Assembly: GCA_902729315.2 (NCBI GenBank)
Contig: LR746271.1
Coordinates: 5,476,001 to 5,540,000, forward strand
Direction of reading: 5' to 3'
Origin: Spirodela intermedia
Lineage: Eukaryota > Streptophyta > Magnoliopsida > Alismatales > Araceae
Length of the DNA: 64,000 nt
Part shown: positions 45,660 to 60,015 of the stretch, piece by piece
Layout of the letters: each line of letters opens with the position of its first letter
Numbering within the stretch: the stretch's first letter is position 1
Made by a program: the position numbers and the translations under genes
The notes under the pieces: generated by a model
Databases searched by the model: none
What the model saw: only the letters and a program-made list of their open reading frames with translations
Told to the model about the DNA's origin: nothing

Positions 45660-46102
45660 AGCTTGGAGCGGCGCCGCCGTTTGTTTTTCCTTCGTTTCCG
45701 CCATTCTTGGAGGATGCTGTAGAGGGGGAGGGCGCGATTGCGCTTACTTCCTCGTTTGGGGGGAGAAATGGGACGAGAGATGTGGTGGTGTTCGATGATT
45801 TGATCGAAGATGGAGAAGTTTTTATTCATTCTTCTGTTTGCAGGTTTCTTCTGCTATCCAGAGAGATAAATCTTCTTCTTTAGAGGGAGGAACAGATGTC
45901 GATGGGAGGCCGGTTTATTGGGGGGGGGGAGAGAGAGAGAGAGAGAGAGAGGGCCTGGCTGCTTTATTAGGGAAGAAAGATTCTGACCTTGCTCTCTCTC
46001 TCTCTAGACATGAGAGAAGTTGGCTCAGGCGAGGTGACAGAGGGGGGACAAGGGCGGCGGTCTCCTTCTCTCTCTCTCTCTCTCGCTTTCTTTCTCTCTC
46101 TA

Positions 46103-48567
<2,465 letters not shown>

Positions 48568-48758
48568 CTCTCCCTCTCTCTGCAACTCCCCGCAACTTCC
48601 CTCTCCCCCTCTCTCTCTTTCTCTCTGTGCAGGGAGGAAAATGTGGGAGGAAGGAGGAGGCGGGAGGGTCTACGACAACGTCCGGAATCGCCGCCCGCCG
48701 CTGGTGGATCTCCTCTCCTTCCAGCTGGCCGCCCCCGAGCGCGTCACCATAAGGCCGC

Positions 48759-48766
48759 TTTTTATA
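48759..48766 (-). promoter_or_regulatory. TATA box of MIPS
   Basis: TATAAAAA on the minus strand, about 190 bases upstream of the start codon at 48567. A long GA repeat (48773-48818) lies just upstream of it. Confidence 0.65.
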
Positions 48767-48770
48767 AGGA

Positions 48771-48772
<2 letters not shown>

Positions 48773-48818
<46 letters not shown>
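48773..48818. repeat. GA microsatellite in the MIPS promoter
   Basis: A pure (GA)n run of about 46 bases directly upstream of the MIPS TATA box; it reads as CT on the coding strand. Confidence 0.95.
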
Positions 48819-48821
<3 letters not shown>

Positions 48822-49572
48822 CTGCAGCCTGTGGTCTCCATAACCGGCCAGCTGGTAATTCGGGTGTCGCAGGGCAGGATGGAGGTGGCGGAGAGGACGA
48901 GGCGAGTGAGCCGAAGGAGGTGAGCGTAAGCGGTAGAACGTGTCGTCCCTAGCACGCCACAAGGCGCCGCGTCATGTCACCAGGCGGCAATGTGGTCCCC
49001 ACTGTACGGTGCACGCTAAGAAACGCACTTCACCGTGTGAAACTCTGATGGCGATCCCACCATCCATCCTAGTGCGTATTATAGCATCATGGCCACAAAA
49101 TCAAGGGACGAGATCTCCCAATCGAGCCCGGGGGTCCACTGATGGACTGGGCCGGGCCGCACTTCCTTTATGGGCCCAGGCTGAATATGTGGGCCCCATA
49201 AGTCAAAGATTCTCCTTTTTTCTTGCTAGTTGCCCTTTTTTCTACGGATAAACCGATGGAGACACCGCTGTGCCACGTCACCACGTGGGTCACCGCGGAA
49301 AGTTTCCTTTGAGCCCTCAAAAGCATCGTATTTGTGACCGTACCCTCACCGAGCCAGAGCTCTCTCCTCTTAATCGTCAGCCCAGAACAGAGATCCGTGG
49401 GGACCCCGAGGGCATATATGCAAATCAGATGTTTCAGTGGCGGCACGTGAAATTGGAGCTCCCACGATGATTTCGTTGCCCATCTTCGTCAGCACGCATG
49501 TAGACGCTGTGGATGGACAGAACCGTTTAGAGCAAATGTCCTTGTTCTCTACCCATATTAGAACTTTAGAAA

Positions 49573-49574
49573 GC

Positions 49575-49649
<75 letters not shown>

Positions 49650-49926
49650 GTGAAGGGCAGGATGGAAACGGACGATCCTGCTGGTATACTTTATAACATC
49701 AACAGCTTTCCTGGAAAAATACAAGAACTTGCGGTCATGTCTATAATAAGAAACATCACCAGCTTCCATGGTGCGCTCCCCACAAAGATCCCACTTTTTT
49801 TGCTAGTGCCCGGCACGGCATGATGCCTGCCCACCTCACTCTGTCCACCTCCCTCCCTCATATAAACAGCTAAAAACCTCTGTCTGTCTGTCTGTCTGTC
49901 TGTTTCTCTCTCTCTCTCTCTCTCTA
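49573..49926. repeat. GA and CT microsatellites between MIPS and the sulfate transporter
   Basis: (GA)n at about 49573-49648 with a few GC interruptions, and (TGTC)n followed by (TC)n at about 49883-49926. The second lies about 65 bases beyond the transporter stop codon. Confidence 0.9.
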
Positions 49927-49991
49927 GGTTTCAGAGGGATGGATAGCTGCAAATGGCGAGATGGGCTTCCGGATTTTCCCTCTCTACACGT

Positions 49992-52900
49992 TCAGACATC
50001 TGTCGCCAGTTTTGGGGTACAGGTGAGGACGGCCTCTCCGGCGGTGAGGAAGATCTTGTCGTGGCCTATGAGCTCTATGAATCTGGACGCATGCAGCTTC
50101 TCCATCACCGGCTCCCCCGGGTTCGCAAGAGCCAGCTGCACCAGAGCGCATCAGATGCCTGTAAGTCTCCTCAGACTTCCCAAAAACAGCATCTGGTTAA
50201 TTCGAACTACAGATTAAGATTACATCCGCATCCTTCATCCTATATTTAGAAAGCTATGGTTCCGATTATCAGATATCACCCAAGAACGTAGGTTAATTCA
50301 CAAATGAGAACATAGTCGCTCCAGATTAATCACCTGAACACCCCTCTTCTGTAGGCCCTTATACAGATCTTCCAGGGCGTGGATACCGCTGGTGTCTATG
50401 TTGATGACCGCTGATAGAGCAAGGAAAAGGCGAGAAGATTAGATGAGATTTGCGCCCAAAACCCATCTAATTACCGTATTAAGTGGGATTAAGAAGTTGG
50501 ATCTGATATAGTTTGATTAGTATTACTCACGGGACATCTCCACGATCACAAATTCTATCTTTGGAAGCTGATTCTCCTCTAGCTTCTCCTGCTCATCAGT
50601 CAGCCACCTTAGTATCCTGCAAAATATCACATCATTTTTTAGTAATATGACACCTCAATCATGGTCCTATGAGCTTTAATGCTGGCCCAGTCTTGGTGGG
50701 CTCGATCAAGTGATTTCCATGAAACCCACACGGTATTGAGAACTATTGAGGATGCTATCTGTTGTGGATTCAGATTGTTTTTTCTTTGTTAGATTTTTTT
50801 TCTTTTCCATATATATCCGTTTATTTTCGTTAGATCTTCTTTTCTGTGGGTGTTTGGCAGTAAGATTACTCAAAATAGATTTGATCCTGATTAGTCAAAG
50901 CCCATGAAGAATCTCTACCTGTCCTTCACGTAGTTTGAGTTGGAAAAATAAATAGCCGAGTCAACTCTCACGATCATCACCCCAGGAACCCTTGTTGCCT
51001 CTGGGTACTGGTCAACGTTCCTATAAATGGTAGTTCCAGGGAGGTTCCCAAGGACGGCGGTCCTCGGTCGAGTCACTTGTAGCAGAATCTTCGCAAATGA
51101 TATGATCACCTGTTTAGAAGAAAGAAAAAAAAAAAAAAAAAGGGAAAAAACTTAGATCTATCAGTGCCCAACCACATAACCTCGATTATAAATATAGAAG
51201 AATTTTTTTAAAAAAAATAAAAATCTCACAGCGATTAGAAGTCCAATTTCAACGGACACAAATACTACTCCAAAGAATGCTCCCAAACAAGCCATGAAAT
51301 CGAGCTTGTCGATCTTCCAAATAAGCAGGGCGGCATCAATGTCGATCAACCCGATCACCGCCGATATTATAATCGACGAGAGGATCGCATTTGGAGTATA
51401 CTTGAAGAGGGGAGTGATCACTTCCAGAGTCAGCAACACAACCAAGGACATAATCATATTGGAGACCGCCGTCTGACAGCCGGCCATGTAGTTCACAGCC
51501 GATCTCGAGAAGGACCCTTGAAAAAAAAAGAGAAATACTTAATTATGGACAAAAAAACCCATTTCTGGTAAGCTCATTAATGCCCAAGTTATCTCAATCC
51601 GTCTTGTTAGATCTATAGATCTTCCCTCTCCATACCTGTAGCCACATAGCAAGAAGTCAACGAACCGACGATGTTCATGGTCCCGAGGGCCACCATCTCC
51701 TTGTTCCCATCCAGCTGGTAGTCCTTCATGGCCGCAAATGTCCTCCCTATGGCCACAGCTTCCTGCAATACCTCTCATTGTTTAGGATTATGGAACTATC
51801 TATAAATAGGTAGGACTATTCATGTGGGCAGGATAATATATGCCGCCGACAGACCGTCAGAGCCACCAGGCCAGCCACAATTCCGATCTTGAAACCCTTC
51901 CCGGTGTACGAACCCGTGAAGTAGATTTCATCAGCCGATGATGGATTGATGCCTGTTTCGATTTTATTCACCTGCCAGATGCCACCACGCGCTTCAGGGA
52001 TCATGAAGAGAAGGAACAAAGAGATTCTAGAATGAATTCTGATGGGGGGGAGTGGTACTTACGATCTGGACTCCCTTGTTATTAGCGTGAGTGATATAGA
52101 CGAAGAACGTTGCCAGAATCACAGAGATGAGCGGGGCGATTGCCGGCACCCAGAAGAACCTCTTATTCTTCTTTCCCTGATCAGGGAAATAGAGTAAAAG
52201 GGTGGGTGAGAGTTTTTTTTTTTTTTTTTCTGGAGTTGACTTTTGGGAAATAGGCGGGCATCTTGGTTCATACGATGTATTTCGCCAGAAGAAGGAAGGC
52301 AAGGAATGAGGTGCCGATGAGAATCGTCTGCCAATTCCACTGCAAACCAAGGAAAGAATCGATTGAGCTAGGTTAGAGAGAGAAAAGATGATTTTTTATT
52401 TATATTTATTTTTTATTTTTGAACTCACCCCGTGGTGGACAGAACCCCAGACTGAGCGCATGACTGAGATAATATCTGTGTTCTTGGTAAAATTCTTTAT
52501 GCCAAGGAGACCCTTGAGCTGCTGGAGGGCGATCGTAATGGCCGCTCCTCCCATGAACCCCACAATGGCAGAATGGGACAAGAACTCGATCACAAAGCCC
52601 AACCTGAGAAAACGGCACACATAAGTGGGCGCGAGAGAAGGAACAAAACCAAAACTGGAATCACAGTATAGTTGCAGAGCCTTGAGAGGAAAATGGCCCC
52701 GATAATGGAATTGTAGCCCCTTTCAATGTATGAAGAAAATAAAGCTTGGAAAGGAATGATATGAGCCACTTGGGGAAGATCCTCTCGACCAGATCACCTG
52801 AGCAGTCCAAGAGTAGCCTGAGTGAGCCCAGCGAAAAATGTTGCAGTGAACGCCAGCCTCTTGTACTCGACGGGATATTTATCAGGATCGATCTCGTTCT

Positions 52901-53583
52901 GAAGAAGAGTTCCCAGCAGGAGGGACACTACAGCTACAGGTCCAATGGCGATATCTCTCGAGCTCCCCATGGCCGCATAGACCAGTGGCGGAACGAAGCT
53001 CGAGTCTGAAAAGGATTTGAAAGAGGAGGAAACCATTGAATTGGGAAGAAAAAGCTGAGATTTTCAGGTCAAAGATTCTGACTGTATGAGCGGTAGAAGC
53101 TTGCTTACAGAGCCCATTTTCTGGGGGGAGCTTTGCCAGCTTGGCGTACCCAATATCCTACAAGATTTTGGGAAAGAACGCACCGTTGGAATGCAGATTA
53201 TGCGGCCGCAAGCAACGATGGTGTGAATTTACATGAATTATTGTTACCTGGGGAATACACAGGCTGGCAATGGTGAGTCCAGCGACGAGATCCCCCTTGA
53301 ACTTGGTCAAGTCGTAGCGCCTCCCCCAGTCAAGGATGGGGAAGAAGGCCTGGAGGCCCAGAATGATCTTCTTCCTCTTGGATTGGTCCTTGAAAGGGCG
53401 CAAGGGGTCGTCGTGGAAGAGGGTCTCCTTCACGGTCTCTTTGAACTCGCTCAGAAGCCTCCGGCGGGGGGGGAGACCCACCTTGTAGACCGATTTAGCA
53501 TTCTGTTCCTGGTGCTCTGAAGGCCCATCGTTAGCCACCTCTGCTTCTCTGGCGCCACCGGCGTCAGAAACAGATCGGCCCAT
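49992..53583 (-). CDS. SULTR1: Sulfate transporter, group 1-like (658 aa)
   Basis: A proton-coupled sulfate transporter of the SLC26/SulP family at the plasma membrane. Thirteen minus-strand exons join in phase: 53248-53583, 53109-53157, 52798-53005, 52429-52603, 52274-52339, 52063-52176, 51855-51971, 51636-51762, 51230-51516, 50919-51109, 50531-50616, 50334-50410 and 49992-50135. Family blocks are [15 protein letters not shown] and [32 protein letters not shown] (the sulfate transporter signature region), [40 protein letters not shown] and [19 protein letters not shown]. The STAS domain fills the last four exons, with [12 protein letters not shown] holding the conserved Thr/Ser position. Length and motifs fit group 1 high-affinity transporters best, but the group assignment is by recall of family sequences. 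A leader intron lies upstream. Confidence 0.95.
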
Positions 53584-53628
53584 CTCCGATTCCCGCTTAT
53601 TAAATTAGTTCATAGCATGAAAGTTCGC

Positions 53629-53805
53629 CTGTGGAAGAAGAGCAAGTCTCACAATGAATCCAGAATCGGGCAGATATGGCGGAGATCGCGGAGACGAGGA
53701 CCCGAAAAGGAAAATGAACCGATCGTTCTGCTCTTGAATCGGAAAATAAATGCCTGGTTCGCTGTTTAAAAAAAAAAAAACGGAGCAAGAAAACGGAAGA
53801 ATTAC
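53629..53805 (-). other. 5' leader intron of the sulfate transporter
   Basis: On the minus strand, CTGTCAG/GTAATTC (donor at 53805-53804) and TTCTTCCACAG/GCGAAC (acceptor ending at 53629) delimit 177 bases in the 5' leader, 45 bases before the start codon. A possible TATA-like GTTATATCTGG lies at about 53900-53911. The duplicate at 57.8-58.0 kb has the same layout but with GC in place of the donor GT. Confidence 0.6.
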
Positions 53806-54984
53806 CTGACAGAGAAACCCACGGATCGCAGAGTGAGTCCTGCCCGCTCGCCCTCTCCTTAACGAAAGAGGAATAAAATCACGGACGCGTCTCTGCATGC
53901 CAGATATAACTTTCTCGGATAAGACAAGCAGGCAAGTGCCGAACTTTCCCCCCTTTTCTTTGACTTCCACAGGATGGATTCTTCCCCCACTCTCACAAAG
54001 GGGAAACGGGGGGTGAGATCACGAAGAAGATCAAGAAGCGGAGAATTCAGAAGGCAATGCGCCCGGAGTTTTTTAATAATCGGAAAGGAACCAGTGATTA
54101 ACTACCAAGACCTTGAGGCAAAGATCGAGGGAAAGCTTACCAATCCCGAGATACAGGGCCGTAGTTCCCGGGCTAAGAGTGCCACACGGCCAAACTGCCC
54201 CAACTCTCTCTCTCTCTTCCGGGTTCGTCTGTACTGACAGTGCCGTGCCCACCGAACATGATCCTTTTAGCCGTAGAAAGCCCTAATCTAGAGTGGTGTG
54301 AACCCAAAGGCATCATCCCGGCCGATCAGGTTACATCGAGCGCTACAAAGTTCAACGCCGGTCCCCAGGTGGATCCCGCCGCCGGCGGCCGCCGTTGTGG
54401 CTCCTCTCACACCACAACGACCAGAACTTTCAAATGGGTGGAGCTAAAAGAAACTGTTTCTCGCCCTATGATCTCCGCCGTCGATGAGGACCCGAAACCC
54501 CGGAGTACGCCCACTTTATTCCTTGCCACCTTTTGTTTGAAAGTCGAATTACGTCTAGGTTCGATGAATTTAATCTTGAGTCAGGAACATCGCTGGCCGT
54601 TGCCCATTGAAGGAAGGATTGACTCGTCTCCATTCCGATGTAACTAATTCATTTACATTAATTATTTTAATACAAGTCGGCCGCGTAACCATCAATGCTC
54701 TCTCTCTCACTAACTCTCTCTCTCTCTTCACGTGCGAATCTCCCTTCAGGGTACGCAATGCTCTCTCTCTCTCTCTCTCTCTCTCTTCTCGTGCGAATCT
54801 CCCTTCAGGATAGTCAATGTTTGAAAAAGTCAACAAGCTAAGCCAAATTTAAATCTTGTTAAAAAAAAGCAACAATAGTCAACATTTAGGGTTTTAAAGT
54901 CAACAAAAACGGATGCTCATAGTCCAACTAAACTTGCATTATGGTATAATATATAATAACAAAAGATCTTACAATCAACAAGTC
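53806..54984 (-). promoter_or_regulatory. Upstream region of the sulfate transporter
   Basis: No gene is present. The region is colinear with 58034-59115, upstream of the broken duplicate, with many small differences, so promoter and leader were duplicated together with exon 1. It contains CT runs (about 54698-54728 and 54761-54786) and, at 54820-54905, three GTCAAC words (GTTGAC on the coding strand). Confidence 0.6.
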
Positions 54985-55388
54985 TCTCTCCCGTGTGTGT
55001 AAGACTATTCTTTGCCCTATACTCAATTAACAACTGGTGACATGGAAGGGGAGTGATGCACATGTGTCCCCTACTAGTTTATCTTTAGCTGCTCGAGCCC
55101 ACTACTCGTGGCTCTACATAATCGTGCTTCTGACTCATTTACATTACTTTGCGGCCCAATTGACTAGCAAGTTCCTCTATTTTCTAGCTTTTTATTTATT
55201 TATTTATATTCATCTCAAATAAAGAATTATATAAATTCACATAAAATCACATAATTAGCTGAAAATATATATTTACTAATTAAAAATAACTTTTTATAAT
55301 TTAACAGAAATATAAATATATTTATCATGAGTTAAAGCTAAACCTATATTATTAATTAATTATTAACTTATGATAATGAAGACTTATT
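54985..55388 (-). repeat. LTR end fragment of the Athila-like family
   Basis: About 400 bases corresponding to the last quarter of the LTR as read on the plus strand: GTGACATGGAAGGGGAGTG through the terminal hairpin to AATGAAGACTTATTA. The rest of that LTR is absent on the left. Open frames here are not genes. Confidence 0.8.
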
Positions 55389-55927
55389 ATGATCAATTTT
55401 AAAATTTTTAAAACCAAATCTCTCAAAAATATGCTATTAAAGTTTCATTTAAGATGCATAGTGGATTTGGGCTGATCCTCAAGGAAAGTGTGATACTACG
55501 TAATATATAAATATTTTTTGAAAAAAAATTGACTTAGAAGGAAAATACAAAAAAATGAAAGAATCAAAAACCTATGTAGAAAATTTAAGAATCTAAAAAT
55601 TAGTTTAAAAGAAAACTCTTAAATCAACTCACAAGAGAAATTTAGTAAAGAGCAACACACATTCAAAAAACCAGCAGCCTAGCCACTAGTAGAGTGTTGA
55701 TTTTTTGTTTAAAAGAAGTCTCTAAGTTGTATTAGAAATGATGAAAAATGTACAAATAATGAACAACATTCAATAAGTATTGGAAACTTCACATAATCCA
55801 TCAGAATCCTTGAGTAGAAGTAGTATTTAGAATATATATATATATATAGATTAAATTCATGAGGTTGTCAAAGCTTCTAAATCAAAGTTTTAGAACTCTT
55901 CCGCCATATTTATTATATAATAAATAT
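55389..55927. other. AT-rich spacer between LTR pieces
   Basis: About 540 bases with no coding potential; it includes a short (TA)n at about 55837-55850. It may be the remains of an element's internal region, but no motif shows this. Confidence 0.4.
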
Positions 55928-57388
55928 GATATGACTTTATCATTGTCTAATAAATCATAAAAAAATAAAATTTATAAACCTAGAGTATATCATTTTTTTA
56001 CATTTTTATAATAAATATGATGTGACTTTATCATTGTATAATAAATCATAAAAATTTAAAATTTATAAACCTAGAGTATATCAATTTTTAAAATTTTTAA
56101 AAGTATTTTAATAAATTAATTAGAATTTAATAAAGGGTTCTAAACATAGTAGAAACTTTGAATGTCAATCTCAAAGATGTAAAATAATATTAAGTAAAAT
56201 TTTAGAATTTTCCATAAAAAACTAGACTAAATAATAAAAAGAAATTTATTTCAAAATTCACAAAAAAGATATATTTGGGTGCGGACATCAAGACCACGTT
56301 AGTGCTTCGATGAACAAAATTGAGATAAAAATAGAGTTATGCTTGACAATTCTAACATAGACAATTACAAATGATTTAATTGGTCAAGTTAAGATAGGTA
56401 AAAAAATTTTAAAAATATATTTTATTAAAGAAGAGTTTCAAAACTTGAAGTCATACAATCTCACTAATTTAAGTAAGAATTAAGTTTAAAATATGAAAGA
56501 CATAGTTTTGATGTCATGACAATGATTGTCAAAATTCTAAATATTTGACATGATTTTTGTATAATGTCTAGAACCTCAAAGGCTCTTCTTAGGCATTGAT
56601 GATGTGGGCAACCTCTGAATTCTCTTGCGAAGTCTAGAAATTGATGATATGGGTTGACAAATCATCTTCGACGACTATCACTTGGTAAAGTGAAAATCTG
56701 ATGGCTCTTGGATCTTTAACGAGTGTCATCTAGTTGACATGAGCTAAATGAAAGTGAAATGCATCTCAAAGAGCTTCTTCCTCAAATTCGTGTTGTGAGA
56801 AGAGGCTTGTATCACATTTGGTTTAATTTTGAAGAACCGGCGACTCATGTGTAAATTATTCTCTTCTCAATAATGGCTCATTCGTCGATCAATTGAATAT
56901 AATTTTTATCAAAGAATCTATAATTTTTATATTCAAAATATTTTGTCAATTATTAATGATGATTTGTGAATAACGTTGACAAAATTTTTATTGATGATGA
57001 AGTGATTATGTCGATTGAATTGTTGACGAATGTTATGTAGAAAAATCATAATCTAATTAATTGAAAATATAAATTTTGACTTTAGTGAAATTTAAACCCT
57101 CGTTAGTCACTCGATTGCATAAAAGAGAGAATGTGAATTAACTATATCCTTGACTCAATGGGATCATAGAGATATTTCCTTCATCTAAGTCAAGGGTATT
57201 ATAAGTATAAAAATATTAAAACCTATCAACATCCACTAGCATTAATTTAGTCTCACATCAGTTATATTTCAATATTTGAGACACACATATCAATACTTCT
57301 TTTAATATCAATGTACACATCAGCCTATGTACAATTATTCTTTGCCCCATGCCCAACTGACCACCAGTGATGACGTGGAAGGGGAGTG
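55928..57388 (-). repeat. LTR fragment of the Athila-like family, left part
   Basis: Starts TGATATGACTTTATC and follows the family LTR to GACGTGGAAGGGGAGTG, where it stops and gives way to sulfate-transporter intron sequence. Its first 91 bases are tandemly repeated (about 55920-56010 and 56011-56101). It is strongly AT-shifted, so it is an old copy. Confidence 0.8.
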
Positions 57389-57795
57389 AAGATTTTGCAG
57401 CTGCAAACAACTATGGCGTGAGAAGTATACTGAATTTACATGAATTATTGTTACCTGAGGAATACACAGGCTGCCAATGGTGAGTCCAGCGACGAGATCC
57501 CCCTTGAACTTGGTCAAGTCGTAGCGCCTCCCCCAGTCAAGGATGGGGAAGAAGGCCTGGAGGCCCAGAATGATCTTCTTCCTCTTGGGTTGGTCCTTGA
57601 AAGGGCGCAAGGGGTCGTCGTGGAAGAGGGTCTCCTTCACGGTCTCTTTGAACTCGCTCAGAAGCCTCCGGCGGGGGGTGGGGGGAGACCCACCTTGTAG
57701 ACCGATTTAGCATTCTCTTCCTGGTGCTCTGAAGGCCCATCGTTAGCCACCTCTGCTTCTCTGGCGCCACCGGCGTCAGAAATAGATCGGGCCAT
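57389..57795 (-). pseudogene. Broken duplicate of sulfate transporter exon 1
   Basis: Holds the start codon (57795, MARSIS), the whole first exon to CIPQ and its donor (GTAACAATAATTC), and about 60 bases of intron 1. The end joins the LTR at 57388, and exons 2-13 are absent. Within the exon, the guanine run of the intact gene (8 G at 53465-53473) is replaced by 6 G, T, 6 G, a net gain of 5 bases that shifts the frame before LLSEFKETV. The coding part beyond it is otherwise nearly identical (one change gives TIGSL for TIASL). It cannot make a transporter. Confidence 0.92.
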
Positions 57796-59115
57796 CTCCG
57801 ATTCCCCCTTATTAAATCAGTTTATAAGCATGAAATCCGCCTGTGGAAGAAGAGCAAGTCTCACAATGAACGCAGAATCGGGCAGATATGGCGGAGGAGA
57901 TCGCGGAGACGAGGACTCTGAATGACCGGAAAAGGAAAATGAATCGATCGTTCTGTTCTAGAATCGGAAATAAACGCCTGGTTCGCTGTTTCAACAAAAC
58001 AAAGAAAACAGCGAAAGAACACGGAAGAATTGCCTGACAGGGAAACCCACAGATCGCAGAGTGAGTCCTGCCGCTCGCCTTCTCCTTAACGAAAGAGGAA
58101 TAAAATCACGGTAGCGTCTCTGCATGCCAGATACAACTTTCTCGGATGAGACAAGCAGACAAAGGCCGAACTTTCGCCCCTTTTCTTTGACTTACACAGG
58201 ATTCTTCCCCCACTCTCACAAAGGGGAAAGGGTGGGTGAGATCACGAAGAAGATCAAGAAGCGGAGAATTCAGAAGGCAATGCGCCCGGAGTTTTTTTAA
58301 TAATCGGAAAGGAACCACTGATTAACTACCGAGAACTTGAGGCAAGATCGAGGGAAAGCTTACCAGTCCCGAGATCTAGGGCCGTAGTTACCGGGCTGAG
58401 AGTGCCACGGGGCCAAACTGCCCCAACTTTCTCTCTCTCTCTCTTCCAGGTTCGTCTATGCTGACAGTGCCGAGCCCACCGAACATGATAAATGCCCTAA
58501 TCCTCAGAGCGGGGAAAAAAACTCGAGTTCATCGCCCGACCGCGCAGGTTACAGCGATTACTACAGCGTTCAACGCCGGTCCCCAGGTGGATCACGCCAC
58601 AGCCGGCCGCTGTTGTGGCTCCTCTCACACCACAACGATCAAAACTTTCAAATTGGCAGCTAACAAAACTGTTTCTCCCTCAATCATCTTCCGCCGTCTA
58701 TGGATTCGGACGCCAGTAGTCCGTCCACTTCCGATATTCCCTGCAATATTTTCGCAAGTCAAAGTGTCTAGGTTCGATGAATTTAGTGTGAACTCAAAAA
58801 ACGGTGCCCGTTGTCCAGTGAAGGCTTGACTCGTCTCCGTTTCTGATGTGAAAAATTCAATCTCTCTCTGTCTCTCTTGTGACGAGTCACGCTCGAATCT
58901 CTCTTTAAGGTGAGAAATGTCTCAAAAAGTCAGAAAACTACGCCAAAGTTTAGATCGTCTTTGTCAAACAGCAATCGTCAACGTTTAAAATCATGTTGTC
59001 AAGTGAACAATGAACGCCTAACTCTAGGTGAAGTATTAATCAATGATGTATCTTGGTGAATGTCATAAAAACGGATATTCAGTAGCCCAACTAAATATGT
59101 ATTATATATTATCTA
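57796..59115 (-). promoter_or_regulatory. Duplicated upstream region of the transporter copy
   Basis: Colinear with 53584-54960 of the intact gene, including the leader intron acceptor (TTCTTCCACAG) at about 57842. The leader donor has changed from GT to GC (58033-58032). The TATA-like GTTATATC of the intact gene is GTTGTATC here. Similarity fades after about 59115. Confidence 0.7.
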
Positions 59116-59579
59116 CCAATAATCGTCAATGTTTCACTCGCGATATTCGTAGCCTGAAAAGTCAACTATGAACTCCTTCCGTACTCCACGTCATGCTCCA
59201 TTCACAGTAAAATCATGGTGCATATATTTTGAAAAAACAATAATTGACTAACAATGGATTAATGTTGTCTAAAAACCATATTCAATACCTCAAAAGTCAA
59301 CATGCAGCTCGTGGCTTCATCAACTTCTAGTCTACCTTACCTAAAAACGCGGGACACCATAAAGATAGCAATAAAGAAAGTCAATGTTCGATTTAACGCC
59401 TCACCAAATTAAGGATATCATAATATAAAATAATAAGAGAAAGCGATGTATAAGAATAATTGTAGCATGAAGATTAGACGGAGGACATGATCCTAGACAT
59501 GCGGAAATTCCACCTCACCCCTTCGCCCATTATTCTCTCTCTCTCTCGCTAACCATTCTTGATTGCTGCAAATGATGTG

Positions 59580-60015
59580 AAGGATTTCTGGATTTCTCTG
59601 TCTTCAGTCTCCTTCACGTGTTGGGCGAGTGGTGACGACAGCTTATCCAACAGCGAGGAAGATCCTGCCTCCATTGCTCGGGAGTCTACTGACATACTGC
59701 AAGTCTCATTACCTGAAACTCTGACCTGATCTCCCTAGTTTAGTACCTGGTTTGCGCTAGATTGCATCAGAATCTTTTGGCACGCATTCCCAATGTCGAA
59801 ACCTTCATCTCATCTTTAAAATCTTGGTTTGATTTATTGATTCCCAATGTTAACATAGATCCACATAGAAATACGGCTATAGTTGTCCCGAAACATGAAT
59901 CGCGAGCTGATCACCTGAATAACACACCCCCTCCCCCCCCCATCTTCTGCAGGCAACTTGTAGAGCTCTTCCAAGGAGCGAACTCTCCCACCGTCTACAT
60001 TGGTGACCAGCTTGT
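59580..60015 (-). pseudogene. Worn remnants of sulfate transporter exons 12-13
   Basis: The segment near 59640-59680 (GCGAGGAAGATCCTGCC) resembles the last transporter exon near 50040-50060 (GTGAGGAAGATCTTGTC). The segment 59905-60010 (GATCACCTGAATAACAC, CTTCTGCAGGCAACTTGTAGAGCTC...) resembles exon 12 with its donor (50327-50400). Order and orientation agree with a transporter 3' end. It lies to the right of the duplicated exon 1, so it belongs to a further tandem copy whose body is lost. Confidence 0.55.
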
